Shown in pieces: positions 44,637 to 52,580 of a stretch of DNA of 64,000 bases. The stretch is from Ereboglobus sp. PH5-10. Its GTDB lineage: Bacteria > Verrucomicrobiota > Verrucomicrobiia > Opitutales > Opitutaceae. The notes beneath the pieces are model-generated. The model was given only the letters and a program-made list of their open reading frames with translations, made no database searches and was not told the DNA's origin. The DNA is taken from NCBI RefSeq assembly GCF_029504735.1, contig NZ_JAQFIP010000001.1:124001-188000 (forward strand), given 5' to 3'. Positions within the stretch are counted from its first letter, which is position 1, and every line of letters begins with the position of its first letter. The position numbers and the translations under genes are program-made.

Positions 44637-45231
44637 CTGGATCGTTTTCACCAGCGCCAACGGCGCGCGCATTTTTTTCGAGCAATTTTTCAAGGGCTTC
44701 GACGACATCCGCTCTCTCGGCCTCCTGCGCTTCGCCTGCGTCGGGCGCGCCACGGCCCGCGAAATCGAAAAACACCACATCAAGGTCGAGTGCATGCCCA
44801 AGACCGCCACCGGCGAAGCCCTCGCCGACGCGCTCATCGACACCGGCAGCCTCGACAGCGCCAAGGTAATCGTCGTCACCGGCAATCTCAACCGCGACAC
44901 ACTCGTGCAAAAACTCGGGGACGCCCGCGCCATTGTTGACCGCCTCCCGCTCTACAAAACCGAAAAGACAAACCTCGCCGACAACCCCGCCGCCGCCGAT
45001 TACCGCGAGCACGGCGCCGACGCGCTCCTCTTCACCAGTTCATCGACAGTCGATTCCTTCGTCGCCCAAGGCGCATCGCTCCGCCGCGGGGAAAAGGCGA
45101 AACAGCCCCTCTACGGCAGCATCGGTCCGCACACCAGCGAGACGATGCGCGAGAACAAAATCCCCGTCGATTTCGAGGCGGGCGAAGCCACCCTCGACGC
45201 CTTCATCGACGCGTTGATCGCGAAATTGTAG
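44437..45231 (+). CDS. hemD: Uroporphyrinogen-III synthase
   Basis: Cyclises hydroxymethylbilane to uroporphyrinogen III in tetrapyrrole synthesis. The 264-residue protein has the loose HemD pattern: RRIVITRTQAQNAGLREKLE, a WIVFTSANGARIFFEQF block, FACVGRATAREIEKHH, and DALLFTSSSTVDSFVAQGA followed by SIGPHTSETMRENKIP. The family is poorly conserved, and these blocks are the diagnostic ones. No other hem genes are adjacent. Its TAG stop is formed by the left arm of an inverted repeat. Confidence 0.93.
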   Translation: MSKASTTNQPFLKRRIVITRTQAQNAGLREKLESLGAEVLDIPLITVTPAIDKNALVEIFAELGSYDWIVFTSANGARIFFEQFFKGFDDIRSLGLLRFACVGRATAREIEKHHIKVECMPKTATGEALADALIDTGSLDSAKVIVVTGNLNRDTLVQKLGDARAIVDRLPLYKTEKTNLADNPAAADYREHGADALLFTSSSTVDSFVAQGASLRRGEKAKQPLYGSIGPHTSETMRENKIPVDFEAGEATLDAFIDALIAKL

Positions 45232-45287
45232 GGGCGCGCCTTGCGCGCGCCCTCGTCCACGCGGATGTTTTTCGGATGCGCCCCTAC
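45228..45287. repeat. Inverted repeat supplying two convergent stop codons
   Basis: GTAGGGGCGC (45228-45237) and GCGCCCCTAC (45278-45287) are perfect inverted ends of a 60-bp GC-rich element. The TAG of hemD (45229-45231) and the TAG of the convergent isomerase gene (complement of 45284-45286) both lie in these arms. Confidence 0.85.
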
Positions 45288-46129
45288 GCGCGCTCCCACG
45301 CCTCCCGGGCAAACGCCACCGTCCGCGCCAGCGTTTCCGGGTTTGTGTCCTCGAGCAGCACATACGCCCAAGGCTTGTGCTGTTTCGCCAGTTTAAAAAA
45401 CAACGGGTAGTTCAGCAGCCCGCCCGCCGTCCCCGCAGCGACCTGTTTGTATTCGCCCTCCGGCGTGATGACAAAGTCCTTCGCGTGAAACGCCGCGATG
45501 CGCTCGCCGAACAGCGCGAACGATTCCTCGATGATCGCGTCCTGATTTTTGTGGTTGTCCGCGTTCACCAAGTTCACCGGGTCAAAAATAATCTGCAAAT
45601 TGTTCGACCCCACCTCGTCGATCAGCCGTTTGATGCGCCTTGGGCTGTTGACAACATACGACGTCACACCCTCGACGGCCACGAACACGCCAAATTTTTC
45701 CGCCTCGCGCACCAGCTCGCGCACGCGCGAAAGCACGCGTTGAAACGCCGCCTCGCCGTGGTTGTCCGGGTGAAACACAAAATCCGCGCGCACCGATCCC
45801 GTTTCCGTCCCCACCATGCCGCATCCAAAATCGCGCGCATGGCGCAGGTATTCCTTGAATCGCCCCATCTGAAAACGCGCGTCCGCCTCGTCCGGCGTCC
45901 CCAGGTTGATGTAGCATCCCAGCACCGCAATCGAAACGCCCTCCGCGCGAAACGCCTCGCGCGCATGGGTTGCCAGCCCCGGACTCACGCGTCCCGCGTC
46001 CGGGTCGAAATCCGGAATCGATTTGACCGCCGCAAACTGCGCCGCGCACAAACCGTGCGCGGCGATCCGCCGTGCCAGCTCGTCGAGTTGCATCTTCCCA
46101 AAATCATGCGCGCGAACACCAAGTCTCAT
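45284..46129 (-). CDS. Sugar phosphate isomerase/epimerase (TIM barrel)
   Basis: A 281-residue AP endonuclease-2-type TIM barrel starting MRLGVRAHDFGKM. Metal-ligand positions are visible in the order expected for the family: VGTETGS (Glu), VAVEGVTSYVVNSP (Glu), IIFDPVNLVNADNH (Asp) and AFHAKDFVITPEG (His, Asp). Such enzymes epimerise or isomerise keto sugars with a divalent metal. It is followed on the minus strand by nothing and preceded, 112 bp away, by the aldolase-like gene, so the two may act in one sugar-degrading route. Confidence 0.88.
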   Translation of the reverse strand: MRLGVRAHDFGKMQLDELARRIAAHGLCAAQFAAVKSIPDFDPDAGRVSPGLATHAREAFRAEGVSIAVLGCYINLGTPDEADARFQMGRFKEYLRHARDFGCGMVGTETGSVRADFVFHPDNHGEAAFQRVLSRVRELVREAEKFGVFVAVEGVTSYVVNSPRRIKRLIDEVGSNNLQIIFDPVNLVNADNHKNQDAIIEESFALFGERIAAFHAKDFVITPEGEYKQVAAGTAGGLLNYPLFFKLAKQHKPWAYVLLEDTNPETLARTVAFAREAWERA

Positions 46130-46240
46130 AGTGCCCGCATCGTGCTCGACCGCCGCGCAAAGCGTCAACCCCGCGGACGGCCAACAGTAAGAAAGCCCCG
46201 GGGCGTTTGAACAAACCAACGCGGGCGGCGGCGCGCCCGT

Positions 46241-47524
46241 TTATTCGACACCGAAAACTTTTTTCAACTCGTCGATCGCCGCGTCCGGCATCGGGACAAG
46301 CGGGCCGAGCGGGCGGCTGAGGAAAAGCGCCTCGCATGTCGCCTCCAGCACTTCGAGCCGGTCGAACGCGTCGAGCACGTTTTTGCCGACCACGAGCGCG
46401 CCCTCGTTTTCGATGAGGATGACGGGGCGCTTGGCGAGCGACACATGCGCGGCGATTGTTTCCGCGTCGGCGACGACACACGCGTGACGCAGGCGCGGCA
46501 CGTCGTTGAGCATGATAAAACTCTCCGGAATCGTGCGCGTGCTCAGGGCGGCGTCGGTCATGCAAAACGCGCTCGCATGAGAGGGCTGGGCGTTGATGAC
46601 CGCGCCCACATCCGGATTTTTTTGGTAAATGAGCGCGTGCAAAAGCGCCGCGCGGCTGGGCCGCTTGCCGGCCTCGCAGGCATTGATCGTGGCGCGCACC
46701 ACGCCGGAGGGTTCGAGCTCGAGGCGGTCCCGGCGGCGCGGCGTGATGACAAACTCATCGCCCGCCAACCGCGCCGAGTATGATCCGACGGTGCTGGTAA
46801 GCAGGCGCTGCCTGTAGGAGCGCTGCACAAAATCGCATATCTGCGTGCGAAGCTCCTTCTCGCGGCTGGTCGGCTCGGCGTGGGGAAGCTCGGCCAGCCC
46901 GGGCAGCGCGCGCTCGACGAGCTGCTCATCCGTGAGCGTGTTGATTTTGCCAAGCGCGGCGGCCTTGCAAAGGGTCTGCGCGACGTATTCGAGTGTTTCG
47001 AAACGTTGAAACGCGTCCTTCAAATCGCGCCCGCCAATCACAACGCCATGGTTTTCGAGCATCACGCAATCGGCGCCGCCCGCAAAGGTTTCGGCGATGT
47101 TGCGACCGAGCTCCTCGCTGCCGGGGCACGCATACGCGGCATAGGCGATCTTGCCGCAGACGGCGTGCGCGAGCACCTGCACCCGCGTGTCCGGAATCAA
47201 CCGGCAAATGCTGAACGCCACGAGCGCGCCGGGATGCGCGTGCACGATGGCCTTGATGTCGGGCCGCCTGCGGTAGATTTCGCGGTGAAAGGGAAACTCG
47301 GACGACGGCGGGTGCAACCCCTCGCGCGTGCCGTCGGGGCGAACACAAACAATGTCGGAGGAATTCAACCGCCCCTTGTCCACGCGCGCGGGCGTGATCC
47401 AAATGCCGCCGTCGGCGTCGCGGATGGAAAGATTGCCGCCGGAGGTGGTGGTCATCTTGTAACGATAGATGCGACGCATTGTTTCGACGAGTTCGTCGCG
47501 CGGATGAAGCCAGGAGGAAGCCAT
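46241..47524 (-). CDS. Tandem class II aldolase/adducin-like protein
   Basis: A 427-residue protein with two aldolase/adducin domains. Domain 1 (about 1-205) is complete: TTTSGGNLSIRD, the catalytic-type Glu76 in SSEFPFH, zinc ligands His95 and His97 in VHAHPGA, and His159 in LENHGVV. Domain 2 (about 222-420) follows the same fold but has NAQPSHA in place of HAHP and ENEGALV in place of ENHG, so it has lost its metal site. The first domain is likely active on a ketose or aldonate phosphate such as fuculose- or ribulose-phosphate. The start MASSWLHPRDEL follows a heptamer repeat. Confidence 0.88.
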   Translation of the reverse strand: MASSWLHPRDELVETMRRIYRYKMTTTSGGNLSIRDADGGIWITPARVDKGRLNSSDIVCVRPDGTREGLHPPSSEFPFHREIYRRRPDIKAIVHAHPGALVAFSICRLIPDTRVQVLAHAVCGKIAYAAYACPGSEELGRNIAETFAGGADCVMLENHGVVIGGRDLKDAFQRFETLEYVAQTLCKAAALGKINTLTDEQLVERALPGLAELPHAEPTSREKELRTQICDFVQRSYRQRLLTSTVGSYSARLAGDEFVITPRRRDRLELEPSGVVRATINACEAGKRPSRAALLHALIYQKNPDVGAVINAQPSHASAFCMTDAALSTRTIPESFIMLNDVPRLRHACVVADAETIAAHVSLAKRPVILIENEGALVVGKNVLDAFDRLEVLEATCEALFLSRPLGPLVPMPDAAIDELKKVFGVE

Positions 47525-47529
47525 GTGAA

Positions 47530-47563
47530 AAATTAAGAAGTATGAATTAAGAATTAAGAAGTC
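47530..47563 (-). repeat. Heptamer repeat (TTAATTC/TTCTTAA) in front of the aldolase gene
   Basis: Read on the minus strand, units CTTCTTAATTC, TTAATTC and ATACTTCTTAAT precede the ATG by 6 bp, in the same sense orientation as the cysS repeat. Confidence 0.8.
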
Positions 47564-47619
47564 CAAATCAATGGCAACGGCGCATGCGCAATGGAACCAA
47601 CATTTACAGGCACCCGCAA

Positions 47620-47662
47620 TTTTCTGACTTCTTAATTCCTAATTTCTGCTTTCTACTTTTTC
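47620..47662 (+). repeat. Heptamer repeat in front of rsmE
   Basis: Units TTCTGAC, TTCTTAA, TTCCTAA, TTTCTGC, TTTCTAC run to the GTG start of rsmE at 47664. Confidence 0.75.
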
Positions 47663-47663
47663 C

Positions 47664-48440
47664 GTGCCCGATTTTCGTTCCTATTGCCCAAGCCCGGCTG
47701 ATGCCGCGAACGCGACGGAGCTTTTGCTCTCCGCCGAGGAGTCGCATCATCTCGTCGCGGTCAATCGCGCCCGCCGCGGCGATCCCGTGATCGCATTCGA
47801 CGGTCACGGACGCGAATGGACCTGCGAACTCGCGCGCGATTCCAAAAACGCCGCCGTGCTCAAAGTCCTCTCATCGCGTCAGGCCGCCGCGTTTCCCTTT
47901 CGCATCACACTCGCGCAAGCGCTGCCCAAGGGGCCGTCGATGGACGCCATCGTGCGCAAGGCCACCGAGATCGGAGCCGCGCGCATCGTGCCGCTCGAAA
48001 GCGAGCGCACCCAGGTCCACTTCGACACCAAGCGCGAGGACAAAAAAACGGACAAGTGGCGCGTCGCCGCGCTCGAAGCCGCCAAGCAATGCGGCAATCC
48101 CTGGCTGCCCGAAATCCAGCCCGTGCAAAACGCCACCTCGTTCATGCGCGCAAGCGCGACCCCCGGGGCCGGCTTCGACCTGCGCCTCATCGCCAGCCTT
48201 CACGACGGCGCGCGCCCGCTCAAAACCATCCTCGCCGACTTCCGCGCCGCGCACGAAAACAACGCGCCCCGAAACGTGCTCTGGCTCATCGGCCCCGAGG
48301 GCGATTTTTCCCCGGCGGAAATGGACGCGGCGCGCGGCGCCGGCATCGCGCCGGTGACGCTCGGCCCGCTTGTGCTGCGCTGCGAAACTGCGGCGGTTTA
48401 CGCCCTGAGTATTTTGAGTTACGAGCTGCAAAACATGTGA
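47664..48440 (+). CDS. rsmE: 16S rRNA (uracil1498-N3)-methyltransferase
   Basis: SPOUT-class methyltransferase acting on U1498 of 16S rRNA. The 258-residue protein starts at a GTG codon (MPDFRSYCP); no upstream ATG fits. It contains SAEESHHLVAVNRARRGD in the N-terminal PUA-like part, ALPKGPSMDAIVRKATEIG, SERTQVHF, and the knot motifs IGPEGDFSPAEMDAARGAG and LGPLVLRCETAAVYAL. Length is normal. The start is directly preceded by a pyrimidine-rich tandem repeat instead of a clear Shine-Dalgarno sequence. Confidence 0.96.
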   Translation: MPDFRSYCPSPADAANATELLLSAEESHHLVAVNRARRGDPVIAFDGHGREWTCELARDSKNAAVLKVLSSRQAAAFPFRITLAQALPKGPSMDAIVRKATEIGAARIVPLESERTQVHFDTKREDKKTDKWRVAALEAAKQCGNPWLPEIQPVQNATSFMRASATPGAGFDLRLIASLHDGARPLKTILADFRAAHENNAPRNVLWLIGPEGDFSPAEMDAARGAGIAPVTLGPLVLRCETAAVYALSILSYELQNM

Positions 48441-48515
48441 CTAAATATTCGCGCTTTTTCACCTCGCCCTTATTCGCCGTGGATAGTTATTTTTCGCGCT
48501 AATTTTTCGCTTCTT

Positions 48516-49358
48516 ATGCAAATACGCATCCCTGCCCTCATGAGCTTGTTCGCGTGCGCGCTTGTCGCGCATGCGCAACAAAACGCAACTGAGCTCCCGC
48601 CGCTTCCAAAGCCCGAACTCACCGAACAATGGGAGCCGGTTCCGCCCGTCATCAGCGTGCCCGCGACGACCGGCATTCCGTCCGACGCCATTGTGCTTTT
48701 CGACGGCACCAACCTCGACGCGTGGGAATCGACCGACAAGAAAAACGCCGCGCCGCGCTGGAAACTCGACCCCGCGGAACGCTCCATGACCGTCGTGCCC
48801 AAGACCGGCAGCCTGCGCACCAAGGCCTCGTTTGGCGACGTCCAGATCCACCTCGAATGGCGCTCGCCCGCCGTGGTAAAGAAGTCCGGCCAGGGCCGCG
48901 GCAACAGCGGCGTGCTCATCATGGGGCTCTACGAACTGCAAGTGCTCGACTCCCACGAAAACCCGACCTACCCCAACGGACAGGCCGGCTCGATCTACAA
49001 ACAATTTCCGCCCCTGGTGAACGCATCCCGCAAACCCGGCGAATGGCAAACCTACGACATCGTGTTCATCGCGCCGCGCTTTAATGCCGACGGCTCGCTC
49101 GCCTCGCCCGCGCGCATGACCGCGATCCACAACGGCGTGGTCGTCCAGCACGCCACCGAGCTGCGCGGCCCCACCGAGTATCGCGGCCTGCCCGCCTACA
49201 AGGCCCACGCCGACAAGCTGCCCTTCACGCTCCAAAACCACGGCGGCGACCTTGTCTCCTTCCGCAACATCTGGGTGCGCGAACTCTCCTTCCCGCCGCC
49301 GCCGCCGATTCCCGATCTTCCCCCGCCGCCCTACGCGCCGCCTCCGAAAAAGAAATAA
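48516..49358 (+). CDS. Secreted DUF1080 protein (3-keto-disaccharide hydrolase family)
   Basis: A 280-residue exported protein with a signal peptide ending at VAHAQ. The concanavalin-like DUF1080 fold starts at AIVLFDGTNLDAWEST, continues through FGDVQIHLEWRSP and GRGNSGVLIMGLYELQVLDS, and ends with RNIWVREL. The C-terminus is a proline-rich tail (PPPPPIPDLPPPPY) ending in Lys residues. Family members cleave 3-keto-glycosides made by Gfo/Idh/MocA dehydrogenases. The next two genes encode such a dehydrogenase and a TIM-barrel/DUF1080 fusion, supporting a periplasmic 3-keto-glycoside pathway. Confidence 0.9.
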   Translation: MQIRIPALMSLFACALVAHAQQNATELPPLPKPELTEQWEPVPPVISVPATTGIPSDAIVLFDGTNLDAWESTDKKNAAPRWKLDPAERSMTVVPKTGSLRTKASFGDVQIHLEWRSPAVVKKSGQGRGNSGVLIMGLYELQVLDSHENPTYPNGQAGSIYKQFPPLVNASRKPGEWQTYDIVFIAPRFNADGSLASPARMTAIHNGVVVQHATELRGPTEYRGLPAYKAHADKLPFTLQNHGGDLVSFRNIWVRELSFPPPPPIPDLPPPPYAPPPKKK

Positions 49359-49382
49359 CTCTCCGAAAAACACATCCCTACA

Positions 49383-50819
49383 ATGAAACATTCCAATACC
49401 AAAAACACATCCGCGACGCCCAACGCGCTCTCGCGCCGCCGCTTCCTCCAAACCGCAGCCACGGCCACCGCGGCGGTCGCCTTCGGCACCCCGTTCATCT
49501 CGCGCGCCTGGGCCGCCGCCGGCGCGAAGTCCCCGTATAAAAACCTCGTCTCCGCCAACCGCAAAGTCCGCGTCGCCTGCATCGGCATCGGCGGCCGCGG
49601 CTACAGCAACCTCTCCGGCATTATCGACGCCGGCGGCGAAATCGCCGCGCTTTGCGACGTGCACTTCGAGCGCGGCTCGCGCGCGTTCTACGGACACCCG
49701 AACGTCCCCCGCTACCGCGACTTCCGCCAAATGCTCGAGGAAATGGACGGCAAAATCGACGCCGTCTCCGTCTCCACGCCCGACCACATGCACTTCCCCG
49801 CGACGCTCATGGCGATCGAACGCGGCAAGCACGTTTACGTTGAAAAACCCCTCACGCACACCATCGGCGAGGCCCGCATCCTGAAAGCCGCCGCCCAAAA
49901 ACACGGCATTGTCTCCCAAATGGGCAACCAAGGCCACGCCAAGGAAGGCACGCGCCTCACCAAGGAATGGATTGATGCCGGCGTCATCGGCACCGTGCGC
50001 GAAATCCACAGCTGGACAAACCGCCCCGGCGTTCCCGGACGCCGTCCCATCTGGCCGCAGGACGTTCCCTGGCCCACCAAGGACACCGAAAAAACGCGCT
50101 ATGCGCTCAGCCCCGACACGCTCGACTGGAACCTCTGGCTCGGCGTCGCCCCCGTGCGCCCCTACACGCACAACCTCGCCCCCTTCGACTGGCGCGGTTT
50201 CTGGGACTACGGCTGCGGCGCGCTCGGCGACATGGGCTGCCACATCATGGACGCCGCCTACTGGGCGCTCGACCTCAACGGCGACTGCAAAGTCACCGCC
50301 GACGCCGAGGGCGGCTCCGTCGTCTGCGGCCCCAAGGCCTCCACAATCACCTACGAATTCCCCGCGCGCGGCTCCCGCGCGCCCGTCAAATACGTCTGGT
50401 ATGACGGCGGCCGCAAACCCGCCGCCCCCAAGGAACTCGGCGACGACGGCAAACTCAGCACCGGCGGCACGCTCTACTACGGCGACAAGGGTATCATGTA
50501 TTCGCCCAGCGATTACTCGGAATCCGTCAAACTCCTGCCCGAATCGAAAATGAAGGAGTTCACCAAGCGCCCGGCCAGGACCATCCGCCGCATCCCCAAG
50601 GCCAACCAATACCGCGAGTGGCTCGACGCCATCCAAGGCGGCGCGCACGCCCCCGGCTCCAACATCGTTGACCACGCCGCCGGCCTCACCGAATTCGTCT
50701 CGCTCGGCAACCTCGCCCTGCGCACCGGCAAACCCATCCAATGGGACGCCACCCGCGCCGTGTGCACCGGAATGCCCGAAGCCCAAATCCTCATCAACAA
50801 AAACTACCGCGTGTATTAA
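49383..50819 (+). CDS. Tat-exported Gfo/Idh/MocA family oxidoreductase
   Basis: A 478-residue NAD(P)-dependent dehydrogenase with a twin-arginine leader (SRRRFLQTA at about residues 17-25) that would export the folded protein with its cofactor. The Rossmann motif is VACIGIGGRGYSNLSG, followed by VSVSTPDHMHFPATL and the family hallmark VEKPLTHT. Later blocks NQGHAKEGTRL and MGCHIMDAAYWALDL match the periplasmic subgroup common in Planctomycetes and Verrucomicrobia. Proposed reaction: oxidation of C3 of a glycoside, creating the substrate for the DUF1080 proteins on either side. It lies 24 bp after the first DUF1080 gene. Confidence 0.93.
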   Translation: MKHSNTKNTSATPNALSRRRFLQTAATATAAVAFGTPFISRAWAAAGAKSPYKNLVSANRKVRVACIGIGGRGYSNLSGIIDAGGEIAALCDVHFERGSRAFYGHPNVPRYRDFRQMLEEMDGKIDAVSVSTPDHMHFPATLMAIERGKHVYVEKPLTHTIGEARILKAAAQKHGIVSQMGNQGHAKEGTRLTKEWIDAGVIGTVREIHSWTNRPGVPGRRPIWPQDVPWPTKDTEKTRYALSPDTLDWNLWLGVAPVRPYTHNLAPFDWRGFWDYGCGALGDMGCHIMDAAYWALDLNGDCKVTADAEGGSVVCGPKASTITYEFPARGSRAPVKYVWYDGGRKPAAPKELGDDGKLSTGGTLYYGDKGIMYSPSDYSESVKLLPESKMKEFTKRPARTIRRIPKANQYREWLDAIQGGAHAPGSNIVDHAAGLTEFVSLGNLALRTGKPIQWDATRAVCTGMPEAQILINKNYRVY

Positions 50820-50820
50820 A

Positions 50821-50853
50821 AGGCTGAAGGACTGAAAGGCTGAAGAGCTGAAA
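50821..50853 (+). repeat. 8-bp repeat (GGCTGAAG) between the oxidoreductase and the fusion gene
   Basis: Units GGCTGAAG, GACTGAAA, GGCTGAAG, AGCTGAAA immediately after the oxidoreductase stop codon. Confidence 0.75.
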
Positions 50854-50911
50854 TCCAGCCCGGCCCTCCGGTCCTCACCACGACAAACACAACGCAACAT
50901 CAAAATTCATC

Positions 50912-52450
50912 ATGAAAAAACAACTCTTCGCGCTCTCCGCGCTTCTGCTTTCACTCCTCACCCTTCACGCCTCGCTCAATGCCGCCTCCGGCGACATCGA
51001 ACTCGGCCTCCAGTCCTACACCTTCCGCACGAAACAATTCAACCTCACCCTCGAGGACGCGCTTGATCGGGCGGTCGCGATGAAAATCAAAAACATCCAA
51101 GCCTATCCCGGGCACAAAATCTCCGCCAAGGTCGATGAAAAGTTCGGGCACAATATGAGCGACGCCGCCAAGGCCGAGGTTCGCAGCCTCTTCAAGAAGC
51201 GCAAGCTCAACCTCACCAGCTACGGCGTCGTCAACGGCAAGACCGAGGCCGAGTGGCGCAAAATCTTCGCCTTCGCCAAGGAAATGGGCCTGCGCGACGT
51301 CGCCGTCGAGCCGAAGGACACCGGCGTCATACCGCTCATCGCCAAACTCGCCGAGGAATACGGCGTCAAGGCGGCGATCCACAACCACGCGGAACCAACC
51401 GTTTACGCCGACCCCGAATTCGCCCTCGCCACCGCCGCGCCCCATGCAAAAAGCATGGGACTGTGCGCCGACACCGGCCACTGGATGCGCAGCGGTTACG
51501 ACCCCGTCGCCACGCTCCGCAAAGCCGAGGGCCGCCTTGTCTCGCTGCACTTCAAGGACCTCACCGAGCGCGGTGTGAAAGCCGCGAAGGACATGCCCTG
51601 GGGCACCGGCGCGGGCGACGCCGCCCTGCAAATCCTCGAACTGCGCCGCCAGGGCTTCAAGGGCATCGCCTACATGGAATACGAAAACAAAGTGCCGGTC
51701 GCGCAACTCGACGCCGAAACCGCGCTCTGCGCCGATTGGTTCCACCGCGCCCTCGCCGCCAGCGACGACGACCTGCGCAACGGCCGCGTGCTCCCCGCCG
51801 GCTACGTCAACGAGAAAAACATCTCCAAGACCTGGGCCAAGAAACGCCCCGCCAACACCGAGCGCTGGCCCAACGCCCAGCCCCTCTTCGACAAGAACCT
51901 CTCCAACGCCCAGTTCAAGGCCGGCACATGGGAATTCGTTGACGGCGTGCTCACCGGCAAGGCCAACGGCACCATCTGGACAAAGGAAAAATACGGCGAC
52001 TTCGCACTGAACCTCGACTTCCGCTGCGCGGAAAAAGGCGACAGCGGCATCATCCTGCGCTGCACCGACATTTCCAAATGGGTGCAAAACGCCATGGAGG
52101 TGCAGATCCAGCAAGGGGAGAACAAAAACCCGAAATACGCCATGGGCGCCGTGGTTGACATAGCCGCGCCGAGCCGCCAGCTCGAAATCGAACCCGGCCG
52201 CTGGTATCACGCCACCGTCATCGCCCAGGGGCCGAAGCTCCAAGTCTCGATCGACGGCGAGCGGGTGATCAACATCGACCTCTCCAAGTGGAAGGAAGCC
52301 GGCAAGAACCCGGACGGCAGCAAGAACAAATTCCAAAAGGCGTATGCCGAAATGGTCGGCGAAGGCCGCATCGGCCTTCAGTATTACGCCAACAGAGCCG
52401 TCACCTTCCGCAACTTGGTTATTGAGCGCATCCCCGCCAAGACGGAGTAG
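50912..52450 (+). CDS. Secreted sugar isomerase/epimerase (TIM barrel)-DUF1080 fusion
   Basis: A 512-residue protein with a signal peptide ending near SLNAASG. Residues about 28-280 are an AP-endonuclease-2-type TIM barrel: IELGLQSYTFRTKQFNLTLE, VAVEPKDTGV, AIHNHAEP, LCADTGHWM, SLHFKDLTERG. Residues about 300-510 are a second DUF1080 domain (FVDGVLTGKANGTIWT, GDFALNLDFRCAEKGDSGI, RNLVIERIP). Placing isomerase and 3-keto-glycoside lyase/hydrolase activities in one exported chain fits sequential steps on the same keto-sugar. It is followed by an intrinsic terminator, closing a three-gene operon. Confidence 0.9.
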   Translation: MKKQLFALSALLLSLLTLHASLNAASGDIELGLQSYTFRTKQFNLTLEDALDRAVAMKIKNIQAYPGHKISAKVDEKFGHNMSDAAKAEVRSLFKKRKLNLTSYGVVNGKTEAEWRKIFAFAKEMGLRDVAVEPKDTGVIPLIAKLAEEYGVKAAIHNHAEPTVYADPEFALATAAPHAKSMGLCADTGHWMRSGYDPVATLRKAEGRLVSLHFKDLTERGVKAAKDMPWGTGAGDAALQILELRRQGFKGIAYMEYENKVPVAQLDAETALCADWFHRALAASDDDLRNGRVLPAGYVNEKNISKTWAKKRPANTERWPNAQPLFDKNLSNAQFKAGTWEFVDGVLTGKANGTIWTKEKYGDFALNLDFRCAEKGDSGIILRCTDISKWVQNAMEVQIQQGENKNPKYAMGAVVDIAAPSRQLEIEPGRWYHATVIAQGPKLQVSIDGERVINIDLSKWKEAGKNPDGSKNKFQKAYAEMVGEGRIGLQYYANRAVTFRNLVIERIPAKTE

Positions 52451-52480
52451 GCAGCCCCGCCCAAAAGCCATTCAGAACAA

Positions 52481-52514
52481 AACGCGCCGGATGAAATGCC
52501 CGGCGCGTTTTTTT
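52481..52514 (+). terminator. Intrinsic terminator after the keto-sugar operon
   Basis: Perfect 10-bp stem AACGCGCCGG (52481-52490) / CCGGCGCGTT (52500-52509) with a 9-nt loop, followed by a T-run. Confidence 0.9.
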
Positions 52515-52580
52515 GCGCCATGATGTTGATCGCCTTCGGAAAAAGAGCGCCCAACTCATGTTCGCCAAAAGGCCGGGGCC

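Noticed and set aside
48459-50903. Minus-strand open frame of about 810 codons opposite the keto-sugar genes
   Set aside because: Antisense shadow; the plus strand carries well-defined DUF1080 and Gfo/Idh/MocA genes with signal peptides.
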